Assembly: GCA_029204225.1 (NCBI GenBank)
Contig: CM055103.1
Span: 27,144,293-27,208,292, forward strand
DNA: 64,000 nucleotides
Direction of reading: 5' to 3'
Source: Diphasiastrum complanatum
Lineage: Eukaryota; Streptophyta; Lycopodiopsida; Lycopodiales; Lycopodiaceae
In this document: positions 45,084-56,165 of the stretch, piece after piece
How the letters are laid out: each line of letters opens with the position of its first letter
Position numbering within the stretch: the stretch's first letter is position 1
Translations under genes and position numbers: made by a program
Notes under the pieces: generated by a model
Database searches by the model: none
Told to the model about the DNA's origin: nothing
The model's input: the letters and a program-made list of their open reading frames with translations, nothing else

Positions 45084-45717
45084 TTGTATGAAGAAATTAA
45101 CGTTGCAAACAGGAACTCGAAAGAGTTTAACGATTCGAGTGACAAATCTGAACACAGATTTGGTAACAAGGACCGGGTTGACGACAAGAAAACATCTGTG
45201 GAGTCAACCATGCATGAAATTCATGGCCATACCAAGGCCAGTATGACAGAAGGTATCATTTTATCAAATTCTACTGAATTGATTGATCTTGTACCTGGTA
45301 GATTTGTGCATGTTTCGAAGTCACTTGGAGAATCGGAGTTAGTGGAATTCACTGAACTATTGAAGGAGTATCAAGACGTTTTTGTCTGGTCGCTCGACGA
45401 TTTGAAGGGTATACCTATGGAATCTGGAGAGCACCGACAGAGACAATATCGTCTCAATCCTAAGTACTGTCTCATGGTTAAGGACGAACTTAGCAAGCAT
45501 TTTAATCTATCTCGTCTTAAGTAGTGAATGGGTTTCACCCATTGTTGTCGTCCCAAAGCAGAAGACTGGCAAAATATGAATATGCCAGGATTTCTGCAAA
45601 CTCAATGCTGCCACAAGGAAGGACCATCATCCTCTGCCTTTCACTGATTCCATCCTAGATTAGGTTGCTGGTCAAGAGCGTTATAGTTTCTGTGACAACT
45701 TTTCTGGATATAATTAG
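45084..45717 (+). pseudogene. Gypsy RT N-terminal part
   Basis: ELLKEYQDVFVWSLDDLKGI and YRLNPKYCLMVKDEL are the usual lead-in to gypsy RT. Shifted frames then give EWVSPIVVVPK-like, QDFCKLNAATRKDHHPLPF and CDNFSGYN (motif A, first Asp changed to Asn context). The sequence ends there at the copia LTR. Confidence 0.8.
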
Positions 45718-46548
45718 TGTGCAAAAAGTACAAAAAAAGACCAAGAGTGGATTCTAATCTGATCCTCAAGAGGGATTGGTTGTCAGATTACTTGATCTAT
45801 CAATCTACTTCAGATTAAGATCAATCTAGATCAATTCTAGACACAAAATCCTAACAAGAACAATCATTAATTGAAGGTAAGTGTACTTTATGGTTTCACA
45901 CATGTGAAATACTCTCTGAGTACGGACTCCAACCTGAAAATCAAGTACACATTGATAGAACCTCAAAACAATCAAAACAAATGTAGACAAATGGAGAGAA
46001 TCACTCAAAATTGCTTCCAAAACCAAGATTGGTGTCTCACAATGATTATCGCCAAATGTGGCTCTATATATACAATAAGTGGGAGCTCGTGGTACTGATC
46101 ATCCCTCTGATCCCACATGTGTGAAGGTGCATTGTCATATGATGATTCATCATGCAAAACTGACACTTGGACAAAACCTTCTATTTTGAGCACTTTTGGT
46201 CTATTTTTCTTCTATATGGAGATCTACTTGGAAATCTTCTAGAACTCAAAATTTGCCTACTTCAGCTTATTCCACGTGTGAGTTGTCCTCTACACATGGG
46301 ATATGACACCTAACCAATGGATGTGGCTCATGCAATCAATAGATTGATGCCATGTGTCATATGTCTAGAAAACTAGTTATTGGCCTTTTTAGCCACTAGA
46401 ACTTGAATTAAATCATATGTACATCCTGTATGATTATGGTACATGACAAGTACACTAGTTTCACACGTGGAAATAGGCTCCACACATGTGTGTTTATCTA
46501 TATACAAGATTTTTGGCCTCTACCAAGCTTATTTTTGCATTTTTCACA
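45718..46548 (-). repeat. 3' LTR of the RT-less element (831 bp)
   Basis: On the minus strand it starts TGTGAAAAATGC at 46548 and ends TACTTTTTGCACA at 45718. The polypurine tract TTTTGAGGAGGAG lies just upstream (46549-46561). CACACATGTG-type motifs recur in it, as in the other TGTGA-LTRs of this window. Confidence 0.75.
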
Positions 46549-46765
46549 CTCCTCCTCAAAAATCTAGCTTGGTAAATTTAGCTTGATGGAAAACATGATG
46601 ATCTTGAACTTGACTCCGTGGGCTGAATTGGTCTTTGCTAGTTCAAAAGGTGTGAAGATCAGCCAATGAGCTTGATGTTGATCTGAAATCACCATATCCA
46701 TGATAGTGCTTCTTTGATGTTGACATCTTTGATGAACTTGAGAGCTTTGCACCATCCTAGCATCT

Positions 46766-47896
46766 TCAAAATTGATTCCTTCCAAATTTCATGTAGATGC
46801 TTGACTTTGAGGCTTGCTCATCCATGAGAAAATAAAGATTTCTTCTTGACTTATTAGGATCACAAAGATCACATGAGATATGCTCCTCTTTCCCTTGAAA
46901 TGTGAGCCACATGGAATCAACCATATTTCTTGAGTTTCTTTTTGGAATCACAACTTGAGAAGGTCTCTCCTCCTCAATCCTTGGCACACTTGAACCTTGA
47001 GATGATTCTTTAAGATCCTCTTCATAGTGCTCCTTCTTGATGGAAATCCGAGACCTCCATGTCTCATAATGATCACAACAACTATGACCACACAATATGC
47101 ACTTCCTATGATTATCAAAATTACTTATGCTAGAAACATAAGTCCAAAAATCACCACAACTTGGCATGATTTTTCTAATATTGAAATCAAAAGGCATTTC
47201 CATCTCAATAAGGCTAACTACTTGCTTATGGATATAAGTGTCCACTTTGGATGCTTCACTTATTCTCATAAGAAGTTTACAACTTGCCTTTAACATTGAA
47301 AACTTACGATTTTCATCTTTATGAATGAACACATCATTCATGATCTTATTGAAACCAAAAGATCCTACATTATGAAGATATTTCCATTTCCTTGACTTCA
47401 TAACTAATGTAAGCTTACAAGGAAAACATATTTTGCTATCTTTTAAGGCATCACACTCAACTAGTATTGCCTTAATCCACCTTTGAGATACAAAAATCTC
47501 TTCAAAGCAAAATGGTTCTTCATAAGTTGACATGATAGCATAAATGAAACTATTTTCATTTTGAGATTGCTCCTTATTCTTGATTGATTTCTCTTGGATA
47601 ATAACAATAAGTTTGAATTTATCTAAAGTTCCAAGCAAACTACTCTCCAAGGACATGAAATATATCCAAGTTACTTTCATGAAAGTGACATCTATCTTTG
47701 CATCTTGAACCAAAGAATGCACCTCCAGATGAAAAATCTCAAAATATTTGACATGTGTTGTGATGGACTCTTGAAGACAAATCTTGCAAGTCCTTGTGAG
47801 GCTCCAAGCCTCATTCACCTTTCCACAAAGGAAACACCTTTCCTTGGACTTGTCCTTCTTGTATTTGCATTTTGAACTTGAAGCTCCATCCTTCAC
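46766..47896 (-). CDS. Open frame of an RT-less copia element: Gag end plus unknown tail
   Basis: 376 codons without a stop. The first ~30 residues are a basic linker and CFLCGKVNE, the start of a Gag zinc knuckle, preceded in another frame by a second CNLCGK-type piece at about 47990. The remaining ~340 residues have no domain I recognise. They include a Cys-rich stretch CILCGHSCCDHYETW near residue 275 and an EEDLKESSQGSS segment that resembles EEDLEDQPQS in the tail of element C. The frame sits directly upstream of the polypurine tract and 3' LTR, where pol would normally end. A true start is not evident; this may be a relic that happens to remain open. Confidence 0.5.
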   Translation of the reverse strand: MKDGASSSKCKYKKDKSKERCFLCGKVNEAWSLTRTCKICLQESITTHVKYFEIFHLEVHSLVQDAKIDVTFMKVTWIYFMSLESSLLGTLDKFKLIVIIQEKSIKNKEQSQNENSFIYAIMSTYEEPFCFEEIFVSQRWIKAILVECDALKDSKICFPCKLTLVMKSRKWKYLHNVGSFGFNKIMNDVFIHKDENRKFSMLKASCKLLMRISEASKVDTYIHKQVVSLIEMEMPFDFNIRKIMPSCGDFWTYVSSISNFDNHRKCILCGHSCCDHYETWRSRISIKKEHYEEDLKESSQGSSVPRIEEERPSQVVIPKRNSRNMVDSMWLTFQGKEEHISCDLCDPNKSRRNLYFLMDEQASKSSIYMKFGRNQF

Positions 47897-48850
47897 CTCG
47901 GCCTCCTTGATTTGGTTCTCCTTGGATGGACTGGTCTTCTTTTTGTAGCATCTTGAGAAAAAATATCCTCACCTTGCCACAAAGGTTGCACTTAGGATCC
48001 TTTCTTTCCTTCAATAGGATGCCACCTATTGATGTCATGTAAATAAAAACCTGTGATATGATTCTACAAATGCAATTTGTGACTTTCAACAGACTAGATT
48101 TGAACATCTTCAATAATCTAGAATGATCTACAAAAGATCTAGCTCACAAACCTAAGAATCAATCTTCACACTAATGACTAGTCACTTGGAAACTTTGCTT
48201 TGATCAGTAAGACAAAAGCACACAGTCTTTGAATCAAATCACAAAAGAAATCAGATCCAATCTCCTATTGGACTCATCAAATACCAATGACTCTTTCTTT
48301 TGAAAGTTGAAATGGATATGAAAAGATTTGACACTACATTTTCCTTTTCACTTGACTAGTTCTCTCAACACTCGAGATTCTTGAACAACAGATGGGTTTT
48401 GTTTCAAACACGTGAAAATCAAACTTAATCACCTCTTTTGGACTCACTCTTGACCCAAATAATATCACTCTTGAGATTTAGAATGAATTTGATTTGATTT
48501 GAAACAAACTATACCACCAATTTTTCACAAAGCTTAAAAATTAGACAACTAGAGATTCACAAAGATCTCAACCATACATGGATACTCAAATATGGACGAC
48601 TCCTCATTCTAGACATCAAATGGGATCACAAATTGACCCTCACACTCTCACAAAGAAAGTTGAATAGAACTAATTTGAGTTTCATACATACTATGTCAAT
48701 TTTTGCTCAACAAATTCAATTCAATCATTCCTATTGGATTCCACCAATTACTCTACCTTTTAAGACTTGGAATGAAATTCAAAATCAAAAGTTGTGATTT
48801 TTCTCACTAAGATATTGTGCTTCAAAGAGCTAATGCCACTTAGAAAAATT
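47897..48850 (-). other. Leader-like region of the RT-less element
   Basis: AT-rich, no Gag frame. The style (short A/T-rich phrases, no long frame) resembles the 780-bp leader of element C. The Gag N-terminus expected here is deleted. Confidence 0.45.
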
Positions 48851-48859
48851 TGATCACTT

Positions 48860-49176
48860 GGTATACCGTATGCAATGCCAAATACTTTTTTAATTACCTT
48901 GCACTACAAGATGGACTTCCAAATCTGGAAGAGGTAATCTTTGATTAATAACTTTTGATTGTGTTTTTGTTTTTTTCTAATTCAAATTAATATTAACTGA
49001 TCTTTGATTAATTACATTTAACTGTGTTTATGTTTTTTTTTGCAGTTTAAATGCCCGAAGGTCTCCCCAATGGAGATAATGCACTTCAGGCAGGAGACCA
49101 TAAAGCTTGTGATCGAAAATTCATATCCAGTTGCAGTGGCCAAGTATTCTCCACCCAAGCTACTTCCAACTGGAGA
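48860..49176 (+). pseudogene. Two exon-like pieces, possibly the 3' end of the transposase gene
   Basis: An open stretch ending ALQDGLPNLEE meets a GT donor at 48943. After an AT-rich intron a TTTGCAG acceptor at about 49046 leads to FKCPKVSPMEIMHFRQETIK and AKYSPPKLLPTGEMD with a stop at 49176. The strand is the same as the transposase-like blocks at 42290-43440, and it lies inside the same inverted arms. No family is recognised. A TCTCCCCAATGGAGATA piece of it recurs at 49670-49710. Confidence 0.35.
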
Positions 49177-49383
49177 AATGGATTAAGAGATCATAGATAG
49201 TTGATATTGATTAAATATTTGTCTCACTTGATGTGGATGAGACACATGTACAGAAAATTTTAATAGAAATACATTTACAGTTTTTCAATGGTTGTTCTTA
49301 CTTGTTTTTTTTCCTGTTATTAATTCAGGTTATGATTCATTCATCTTCAATTTCTGCGATTTTTCGACAAGTTTGTTTTTCAT

Positions 49384-49580
49384 AGCCTTGGCCTGCCTTG
49401 CCTTTACGTTGGTTTTTTTTTTGGATAAGTTCAAAATGATGATCTGATCGAACCTTTGCCACAACCAATCCAAACATGCGACATTAGTTCACTTAGATTT
49501 GTTGCAGCAAATCTTTGATCAGATCATCATCTGAACATATCCAAATATGCCAAGACAAGGACAATACAGACCAAGGCAAT
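49384..49580. repeat. Imperfect ~197-bp hairpin
   Basis: The left arm (49384-49466) and right arm (49497-49580) pair over about 80 bases with mismatches. ATGATGATCTGATC (49436-49449) faces GATCAGATCATCAT (49518-49531), GGATAAGTTC faces GAACATATCC, and GCCTTGG faces CCAAGGC. The loop is about 30 bases. It could be a small MITE or a small-RNA precursor-like fold. Confidence 0.7.
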
Positions 49581-49721
49581 AAAGACCAGAAATACAACCG
49601 ATATATACAAGACATCAACAAGGACAAGCGTCGATTGTAGTGGTCACTGGAGTCCAAGTGACTAAAGATCTCCCCAATGGAGATAGTGCATTTCCTGCAG
49701 GAGATAATGAATCTTGTTAGC

Positions 49722-49945
49722 TTTGTGAGCATGCGATTTCGTCCGCTATTGATTTGTGCTCACCTACATCATCTGACTTGTATTTTTATATATGTTATTT
49801 GAATAAATTACTATCTGGATTTGTGTTCAGATTTTGTCAATGTTGCATGTTTTACGTTTTTTGTCAAACTCTCTAATCGATTTCTTTAATTGTCTGCTCT
49901 TCCTCTTTCGCAATCAAACTGTATTTTGTGTTCACCTCGGTATCA
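49722..49945 (+). repeat. Truncated copia LTR end and degenerate primer site
   Basis: The sequence GCATGCGATTTCGTCCGCTATT and a following ATTTGTGTTCAGAT match the second half of the element B LTR. CGGTATCAGAAAA at 49938-49950 is a decayed primer site. The copia Gag at 50014 follows at the usual distance. Confidence 0.55.
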
Positions 49946-50013
49946 GAAAATTGATTTCCACAGCACTGTATCTTTTTCTTAACGACCGAATTATTGACAG
50001 TCTAAAGTTCTAG

Positions 50014-50940
50014 ATGGATTCTCAAAGTAAAGTCGATCTTATCGTAGACAAGCTGAATGGATCCAATTATCACTTATGGAAATTTAAGATGAAGACCTTG
50101 CTAATCACCAACAAGTTGTGGGATGTTGTTACCGGTATTGAAGTGAAGCCTGAAGACGACATAGACGACTCAAAGTGGAAATCGAAGGATGGTAAAGCTT
50201 TCGCGCTTATTATCCTCAATGTATCAGATACTCAGATTGGCCACGTAGCTGAAGCCAGAACTTCGAAAGAAGTTTGAGACATCCTGAGCTCACTCTATGA
50301 TGTGAGAGACGTAACTACCAAGTTACATCTTCGAAGAAAATTCTTCACACTCAAGATGTCGAATAATGATTCTCTTCATAATGATATTAACCAGTTTAAG
50401 AATCTCTTGCAATAGATGGCCATTGTCGGATCAGTCATAGACGATCAAGACGCAATTATAACATTCCTTTCAAGCCTCCCCTCTACATATGGGAACTGGG
50501 TGATGATCATCATGACACACTCAAATTTAGCTCTTACTAGAGTTATCACTATGTTGCTGCAAGAAGATAATTGAAGAAGTCAAGACACTTTGTCCACGTC
50601 TTCGTCTCATGCTCTATATGTCAACAAGGGCTCGAAACGACAAAAGCAGAAAGGCTCCAAGCAGTTTGCGTCGAATCAGAAATAGACTCAAGATCAAGAA
50701 CAATCATCGAATCCACATTCGTCGAAGAAGAAGATGTTTTGCAGGTATTGCAAGTGCAATAATCATGAGATTTAGGATTGCCGAATTCTCAAAGCGACAA
50801 ATGCAGCCAAGCAGCCTGATCAACAAGCAAATACAGTTACAGAATCTCCTGAAGTCGAAATGGACGAAGGTGCTTTTATGGTCAAAGACAAATATGCAAT
50901 TTCAATGACTTATGATTTCTAGATTCCGGAGCTACTCAAC
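50014..50940 (+). pseudogene. Copia Gag with zinc knuckle (several stops)
   Basis: It starts MDSQSKVDLIVDKLNGSNYH, with WKFKMKTLLITNKLWDVVTG and KWKSKDGKAFALIILNVSDT. Stops interrupt at 50275, 50413 and 50570, but the frame is otherwise kept through DAIITFLSSLPSTYGNWV and ALTRVITMLLQED. The zinc knuckle CRYCKCNNHEI*DC (50740-50780) holds a stop. This copy keeps the Gag middle that element B has lost. Confidence 0.9.
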
Positions 50941-50942
50941 AT

Positions 50943-52247
50943 ATGACCAATCATCGTGAGATTTTTCATTCCTATATGCCTTACATCACAAAGAAGTATG
51001 TTCATCTTGGTGACAATAGCAGTCACACTATCGAAGGTGAAGGTACCATAAGATTAAGATTCCAGCATGATCAATTCAAACTACTGTCAAAAGTCTTGTA
51101 TATTCCTAAACTCTCTACAAATCTGTTATCAATAAGTAGAATTACAGATTTAGGACATAAGGTGGAGTTTGAGTCTGATCAATGCAAAATTATTGATAGG
51201 AGTAATAAGATCCTTGCACTCGACAAGAGGCATGGATACTTATATAGATTGGCACATTGTTATTTTGATTCTAGTCAAGCCTTGAAAACCTCTGTTCTTG
51301 TCAATAAAACATTACTATGGCATCATCGCTTAGGACACTTGAATTATGCATATGTTTTGAACATGTCCAGACAATCCCTTGCACTTGATCTCAACTATCC
51401 TTCTGGTAAAGTCGATCTCCCTGTCTGTCATAGTTGCATCCTTGGAAAGCATACTAGGATTCCTTTTAGATCGAGTCATAGGCATGCAGCAAAAGGTCTG
51501 TTAGATGTTGTTCATTCAGATATATGTGGACCTATGCAAACTCCATCATTTTTAGATGCAAAGTATTTTATTACCTTTATCAACGAATTCTCCATAAGAA
51601 CAGCTGTTTACTTCATTAAGCAAATATCAGAAGCTTTCACCAAGTTCAGACAATTCAAAGAGCATGCAGAAAATCAAACTGACAAACGTATCAAAGCACT
51701 GTCCGACAACGGGGGAGAATATATCTCCACCGAATTCAAGGAGTATTGCCTTAACAATGACATTGAACAACAATACATTGCCTCCTATTTGTCTCAGTCA
51801 AATGGTCTTGCTGAGAGAAAGAACAGAACCTTAGTTGAATCGACAAAGTGCATGTTATCACATGCGACACTTCTGAAGTCCTTCTGGGCTAAAGCTGTTT
51901 CAACAACAGCCTATATTCAGAACAGATGTCCTACTAAAGGTCTCTCAGACAAAACACCATTCGAAGTTTGGACAGGTACCAAACCTTCTTTATCGAACTT
52001 AAAAGTTTTTGGATGTACTGCTTATGCGCAAATTCCTCATGATCTCAGAAAGAAGCTTGACTTCCAGAGTATCAAATGTATTTTCATCAACTACAATACT
52101 TCAAATCAAGCCTACAAGTTGTTCGATCTCATTGAGTTGAAGATATTCACTAGTCGGGATGTCATCTTCATCGAAGATCAGTTTATCGACCTCAAAGGAA
52201 AAGGCAAAGCCCATGTAGCTGACTCTTCGTCTCATCTGACACATTGA
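50943..52247 (+). pseudogene. Copia protease-integrase, long open frame (434 codons)
   Basis: It begins within protease just after the active-site loop, which is broken: TYDF, a stop, then IPELLNI in another frame replace the expected DSGATQHM. HLGDNSSHTIEGEGTIRL and LYIPKLSTNLLSISRITDLG follow, then LLWHHRLGHLNYAYV, C..CILGKHTRIPF, VVHSDICGPM (first Asp), IKALSDNGGEYIS (second Asp), SQSNGLAERKNRTLVE (Glu), FGCTAYAQIPHDLRKKLDF and SRDVIFIEDQFIDLKGK. The integrase catalytic triad is intact. The stop at 52245 separates it from RT. Confidence 0.9.
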
Positions 52248-52567
52248 ACTTTGAGGTTCCTCAGTTGACTATTCTCATTGAAGGTCCAAGCTCATCTACT
52301 TTCGACGATGACAATGATGTTGCAGTTCAGCAACTACAATATGATGAAAATGGTCAACTTTCTCTATTTCTCAGAAGATCATCAAGAACTAGCAGACCAC
52401 CCATCCGGTATATCGACAAGTCTACAGCCTACCTTGTTCATGAGCCAACGACTATCAACCCGACGACTGTCGAAGAGGCACTCAAGCCCAATTCCGATCT
52501 CTGGAAAAAAGCTATGGATAAAGAGTATTCATCTCTTATCAAGAACCAGACATGGACTATTGTCCAA
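52244..52567 (+). pseudogene. Copia RT N-terminal fragment
   Basis: RRSSRTSRPPIRYIDKSTAY, WKKAMDKEYSSLIKNQTWTI and VQLPT are the connector and RT start. Sequence identity to copia ends at about 52567, so RT palm and RNase H are missing. The frame runs on by chance to 52633. Confidence 0.8.
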
Positions 52568-53350
52568 TTACCTACTATCGCAACTTCTCCATGGATTCTA
52601 ACATTTCTTGGTTTGAGCCCCGAAGAGTTGTGACTGTAGCATTCACCTCTGATATAGCATGCTTGATTGCAATGTTTTCAGCACTAGCATGCTGCACATA
52701 ATGAAGCAATTGTCGATTTGATCGTTGTAATTGTTGATTAGCAAACTATAATTGCTGATTAAGACAAAATACACTATGCATTCCAATATCACGCAACCTT
52801 CGACAATATCCCAGTAATCCGCTATTTCCTTCACATGCAAATTTGAGAAGATGACTTACGGACTTAAAATTTGGCACAAATTGGTAGCTGGATCATTAGA
52901 ATATATTGATCCATCCACCCACAAATCTATGAGTCTTATGATTATTCACTCTCAATTATCTAACAATTGCTGCAGCATTCTCTACAACTTTCAAATTTTT
53001 CATAATAATTGGAGTGCATTCAATAGGAAGTGCAACATGCAAATGGAACATTGCCATTGTTGAAAGCTACAATCCGTAAATGCTTCAAACCACAATAAGT
53101 CTAACTGAATAGATCTAGCATACCTTACTTTTGTAATGTATATGTCATGTTGAAAAATCGTCCCACCTCATATTTCACCGTAAGCATACAAAGATTTCAA
53201 AAGTGCTCATTGTACTCCCGCTTCAGTTTTAGCAGCGAGCACACCAAGATTTACACTTTTAAAGCTCTAGCCTCGAATTTTAAAATGAGCATGAAGAGAA
53301 GTTATTAGATCTCATGCTTAACTAACATATGTCTAAAGTTAACCATACTA
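52568..53350. other. Unassigned DNA inside the right inverted arm
   Basis: AT-rich, short frames only. If the inverted arms mark a transposon, this is its interior; nothing in it is recognised. Confidence 0.4.
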
Positions 53351-53485
53351 GTTAAACGACGGAAAAGGACAAAAACTTGGAAAACGACGACCAAAAGTTA
53401 TCGGTTTGCATTCTCTCTCTACATAACCTCTCTCTAAAGTGAAATTTCTTAAAGGGACCATTTTGAGCCCATATTTCCCCTAATG
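53351..53485 (-). repeat. Right inverted arm of the candidate DNA transposon
   Basis: Reverse complement of 41861-41994, ending GAGCCCATATTTCCCCTAATG. The outer flank here is a gypsy RT piece, while the left flank is a copia RT piece. Confidence 0.75.
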
Positions 53486-53491
53486 CTTGCT

Positions 53492-53668
53492 TCACAGTTC
53501 TTGGAATTGGCAATCACAATTCTTGATTTTATCCTCGTCAATCTTGATCCCATTAACTGTGATCTTATAACCAAGATAAAGCAACTCTTGCTTAAAGAAT
53601 TCACACTTGGACTCTTTAGCATAGAGTAACTCCTGCCGGAGTTTCATCAAGACGATTATCAGGTGCTC
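53492..53668 (-). pseudogene. Ty3/gypsy RT thumb fragment
   Basis: HLIIVLMKLRQELLYAKESK, then CEFFKQELLYLGYKITVNGI and KIDEDKIK follow the gypsy pattern (HL..V...LR...LYAK.SKC.F....V.YLGH.VS..GI..D..K). It is an isolated piece between the inverted arm and an LTR. Confidence 0.8.
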
Positions 53669-53670
53669 TA

Positions 53671-54260
53671 TGTCAAAAATCAGTGGGAATGAGCAGAAGC
53701 TGATGAGCGAGCTTAGTGTAGGATCGGAAGCACAACAGATAACAACAGAATATTCAAACTGAATAATCCAGACAAATGCACAATGAAACGATACAGTAGT
53801 AGGACTGAAAATTTGCACCTAGATTAATATCAAACAGTGAGTACAATGCTTGAAGTGATAACTTCAGCTTACTGTCGTAGAGAGTGATAACTCTGGTTAC
53901 AGAAAACTCAAATAATCAGAAGAAGTTTTCTGATGAAGATTCTAGGATTGATATCCTACAAAATATCTACAGCTACCTTTTGTTGCAGTTATTACAACCG
54001 TCTCAATACAGTTAATGCATGTACAAAGTTGGCGAACTGTCAAAGCAAAGTCGTTGGGTTGGATCTTAGACCGACAGTATCAAAATTTAAAAATATCGAA
54101 AAATAAAATAGAATTTTTCGAGTCGATATAGTATCAAATTTTTTTAAAAATTCGACCTTGAATATTTCGATCCTCTGTTCATAAATTCAAGCCTTCTGAT
54201 TTTGGTTTTTCAAGATGCTCATTATTGAATGGATTTGTGTCTAAGCATCGAATTCCAGCA
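53671..54260 (-). repeat. 3' LTR of a minus-strand copia (590 bp)
   Basis: On the minus strand it starts TGCTGGAATTCGATGC after the polypurine tract TTAAGGGGAAG (54261-54271) and ends CTGATTTTTGACA. It is the inverted relative of the LTR at 34479-35103. Confidence 0.8.
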
Positions 54261-54282
54261 CTTCCCCTTAATGTGGATCCTG

Positions 54283-54673
54283 AAAACTTTTGATTTTCAG
54301 ATTCAACATGTCGTTGAATATGAGATGGTGCTCCTTTGACAGAGCCTTTGTGAAGTAATCTACTGCCATTGATTCTGTCCTACAGTAGACTAAGGATACC
54401 GCCTTGCTTTGCACTTTCTCTCTCAAATAGTAATATCCGATTTCAATATGCTTGCTTCGAGAATGATATCTCGGATTGAGAGAGAGAGCTCTATGGTACT
54501 TTGGTTGTTACAAAATATGGTCGTTGGATGTGATTATGCAATTTCGATTTCTGCTAGTAGGTGCCTCAACCAAATTGCCTCCTCTGTAGAATTCGTGGTA
54601 GCAATGTATTTTGATTCAGTTGATGATAATGCTACTGAGGTCTGCTTTCGATTGTTCCAAGAGATTGGATCTT
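54283..54673 (-). pseudogene. Copia RNase H fragment
   Basis: ISWNNRKQTSVALSSTESKY, then EEAIWLRHLLAEIEIA, a stop, TTIFCNNQSTIELSLNPRYH, SRSKHIEIGYYYLREK and AVDYFTKALSKEHH form the end of copia pol. The Asp of the usual FCDNQS box is Asn. The polypurine tract and 3' LTR follow directly. It is truncated upstream at about 54680. Confidence 0.85.
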
Positions 54674-54705
54674 GATTGTATTAGCATCGGAAGCAAATTC
54701 TAAGT

Positions 54706-55397
54706 TGGTATCAGAGCTGTATAGGGAGTGTACACAGTATAGTGTCGCCGTTGAACAGAGCTTCGGGAGAAGAGCAGTCTTCTGAGAGTTTAGGATTTAC
54801 AACGGGTTGGAGACAGAAAGTAAAGCACTGGTGCACAGCTTCTAGTATACAAAGGCTTTCCAAGATTGAAGCTGTAAGAGGATTCAGAGACAAGAGTGGT
54901 CTGCTGAATCAGAACTCAAGCCAAACGGAATTCTAAAAATTTCGTAAAGAGACTGCTTGGTGTGCATTCAATCGGATACTGATTGACAAACGGTTTGAAG
55001 CAGTGGATTCCCAGCAGTAGGGTGACCTCAGAGCAAGAAAATTTGCCTATTAAGGAGTTGAATTAAGGAAACTTAGTACCAATAATGGTGCAGAAGCCCT
55101 TACAGGTGTAAAAATCGTGAATCTTCCACTGTAGAAGACCGGTTTTTGACCTGTAAGAGGCCAGTGGAGGGCACCCTAGGGAGATCTATTAACAGCCAAA
55201 AGGCCGTGGCTGGCCACACGCTAGACAGAGCGCTGGATCTGTGTGAGCGGGGGGCTGAAAAATATGTAGGGACGCCATAGCTAGCAGAAGCTCATGAAGG
55301 AGAAGGAGGAGGCTGTGGATGTGAAGGATTTCAGATCATTCAAGATCCAATCCATGTCCCAAATCTTTGGTTACAATAAGGAGCAAACCAACACTCC
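54706..55397 (+). other. Primer site and leader of another retrotransposon, no coding part
   Basis: TGGTATCAGAGC at 54706-54717 marks a lost LTR end. The following ~680 bases are a leader-like stretch with no Gag frame, ending where a minus-strand LTR begins. Confidence 0.6.
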
Positions 55398-55399
55398 TG

Positions 55400-55973
55400 C
55401 CAATGTAGAAAAATCAGCATCTACATACAAAATGAGATGCAAACTCTAAGAGATATTGATCAAACATGAACCAAAACATAAAATATGTTTGCTGTCCGTA
55501 CAATTACAGTACCCTACTATATTTCACATGTGTGGAACCGCAAATAGCAATAAATGATCATTCTACACATAGAATTGCAAGATAACACCAAGATAGTGCA
55601 CCAATGAGTAGTAGAACCCAAAGAGAACCATGTATAATGATGAAATGAGAGAGAGAAGAGAGAAGATGTGTCTCTCCATGAGTTACATCCTTTTATAGAG
55701 TTTACAAACCCTATTTGGCCACTTGGATTTCCCTCCAAAATGTAAACCCTACTATTTTTGGGCCTAGATTCAATGTACCCAAAGTTCAAATTTGAATCTC
55801 TCTCAAACTTGACTACCAACTTTCCCACACTTTCCAAAAGTGTTTATTGAATGTATTTTAAACTAATATAACTTCAAAAAGTTTATCTCTAAGCCTAAAA
55901 TGAGTTTTGGCCTCTTATTGACAATTTACCAAAATGCGACTAAACTAGACTAAACAAGTTGAAATCTCTCACA
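55400..55973 (-). repeat. 3' LTR of element D, end truncated
   Basis: It matches 40610-41310 (GATAGTGCACCAATG and AAAAATCAGCATCTAC in both). The far end near 55400 is lost. The short GA run at 55646-55665 sits where the related LTR has 64 GA units. Confidence 0.75.
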
Positions 55974-56160
55974 CTCCCTCTTCAACTAGTTTTGGCATAG
56001 TTTTGACAATAGAACTTTGATCCAACTTTAGAATGATCTCCATCCTAAGTATAGATCTTCTTTCTAAGGTTCTAAAGTACCTTTCATAATTGATATAGAG
56101 AATAGTGTCCAAATTGGATGCTTCACTATTTCTTACATCAATTTTGCACATCAAGATATA

Positions 56161-56165
56161 ACTAG
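56161..56165. repeat. Target site duplication of element C (left)
   Basis: ACTAG before the 5' LTR; the same five bases follow the 3' LTR at 60644-60648. Confidence 0.95.

Larger units (their letters stand above)
43446..45717 (+). mobile_element. Ty3/gypsy gag-PR-RT fragment inserted in the transposon
   Basis: It runs from Gag zinc knuckles through protease to RT motif A in several frames, with no LTR at either end. It is bounded on the left by the transposase-like sequence and on the right by the LTR of a minus-strand copia at 45718. Confidence 0.85.
45718..48850 (-). mobile_element. RT-less copia-type element, minus strand, 5' truncated
   Basis: A 3' LTR (46548 to 45718), polypurine tract, one long open frame (47896-46766) and a leader-like region up to about 48850. 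Only the Gag C-terminal knuckle region remains at the start of the frame; Gag proper, protease active site, integrase, RT and RNase H are not recognised. The 5' LTR and primer site are missing. Confidence 0.7.

Noticed and set aside
41861-53485. Assignment of the inverted arms to CACTA or Mutator families
   Set aside because: The ends do not begin CACTA/CACTG, no 9-bp duplication is found, and no MURA or TNP2 motif is clear.
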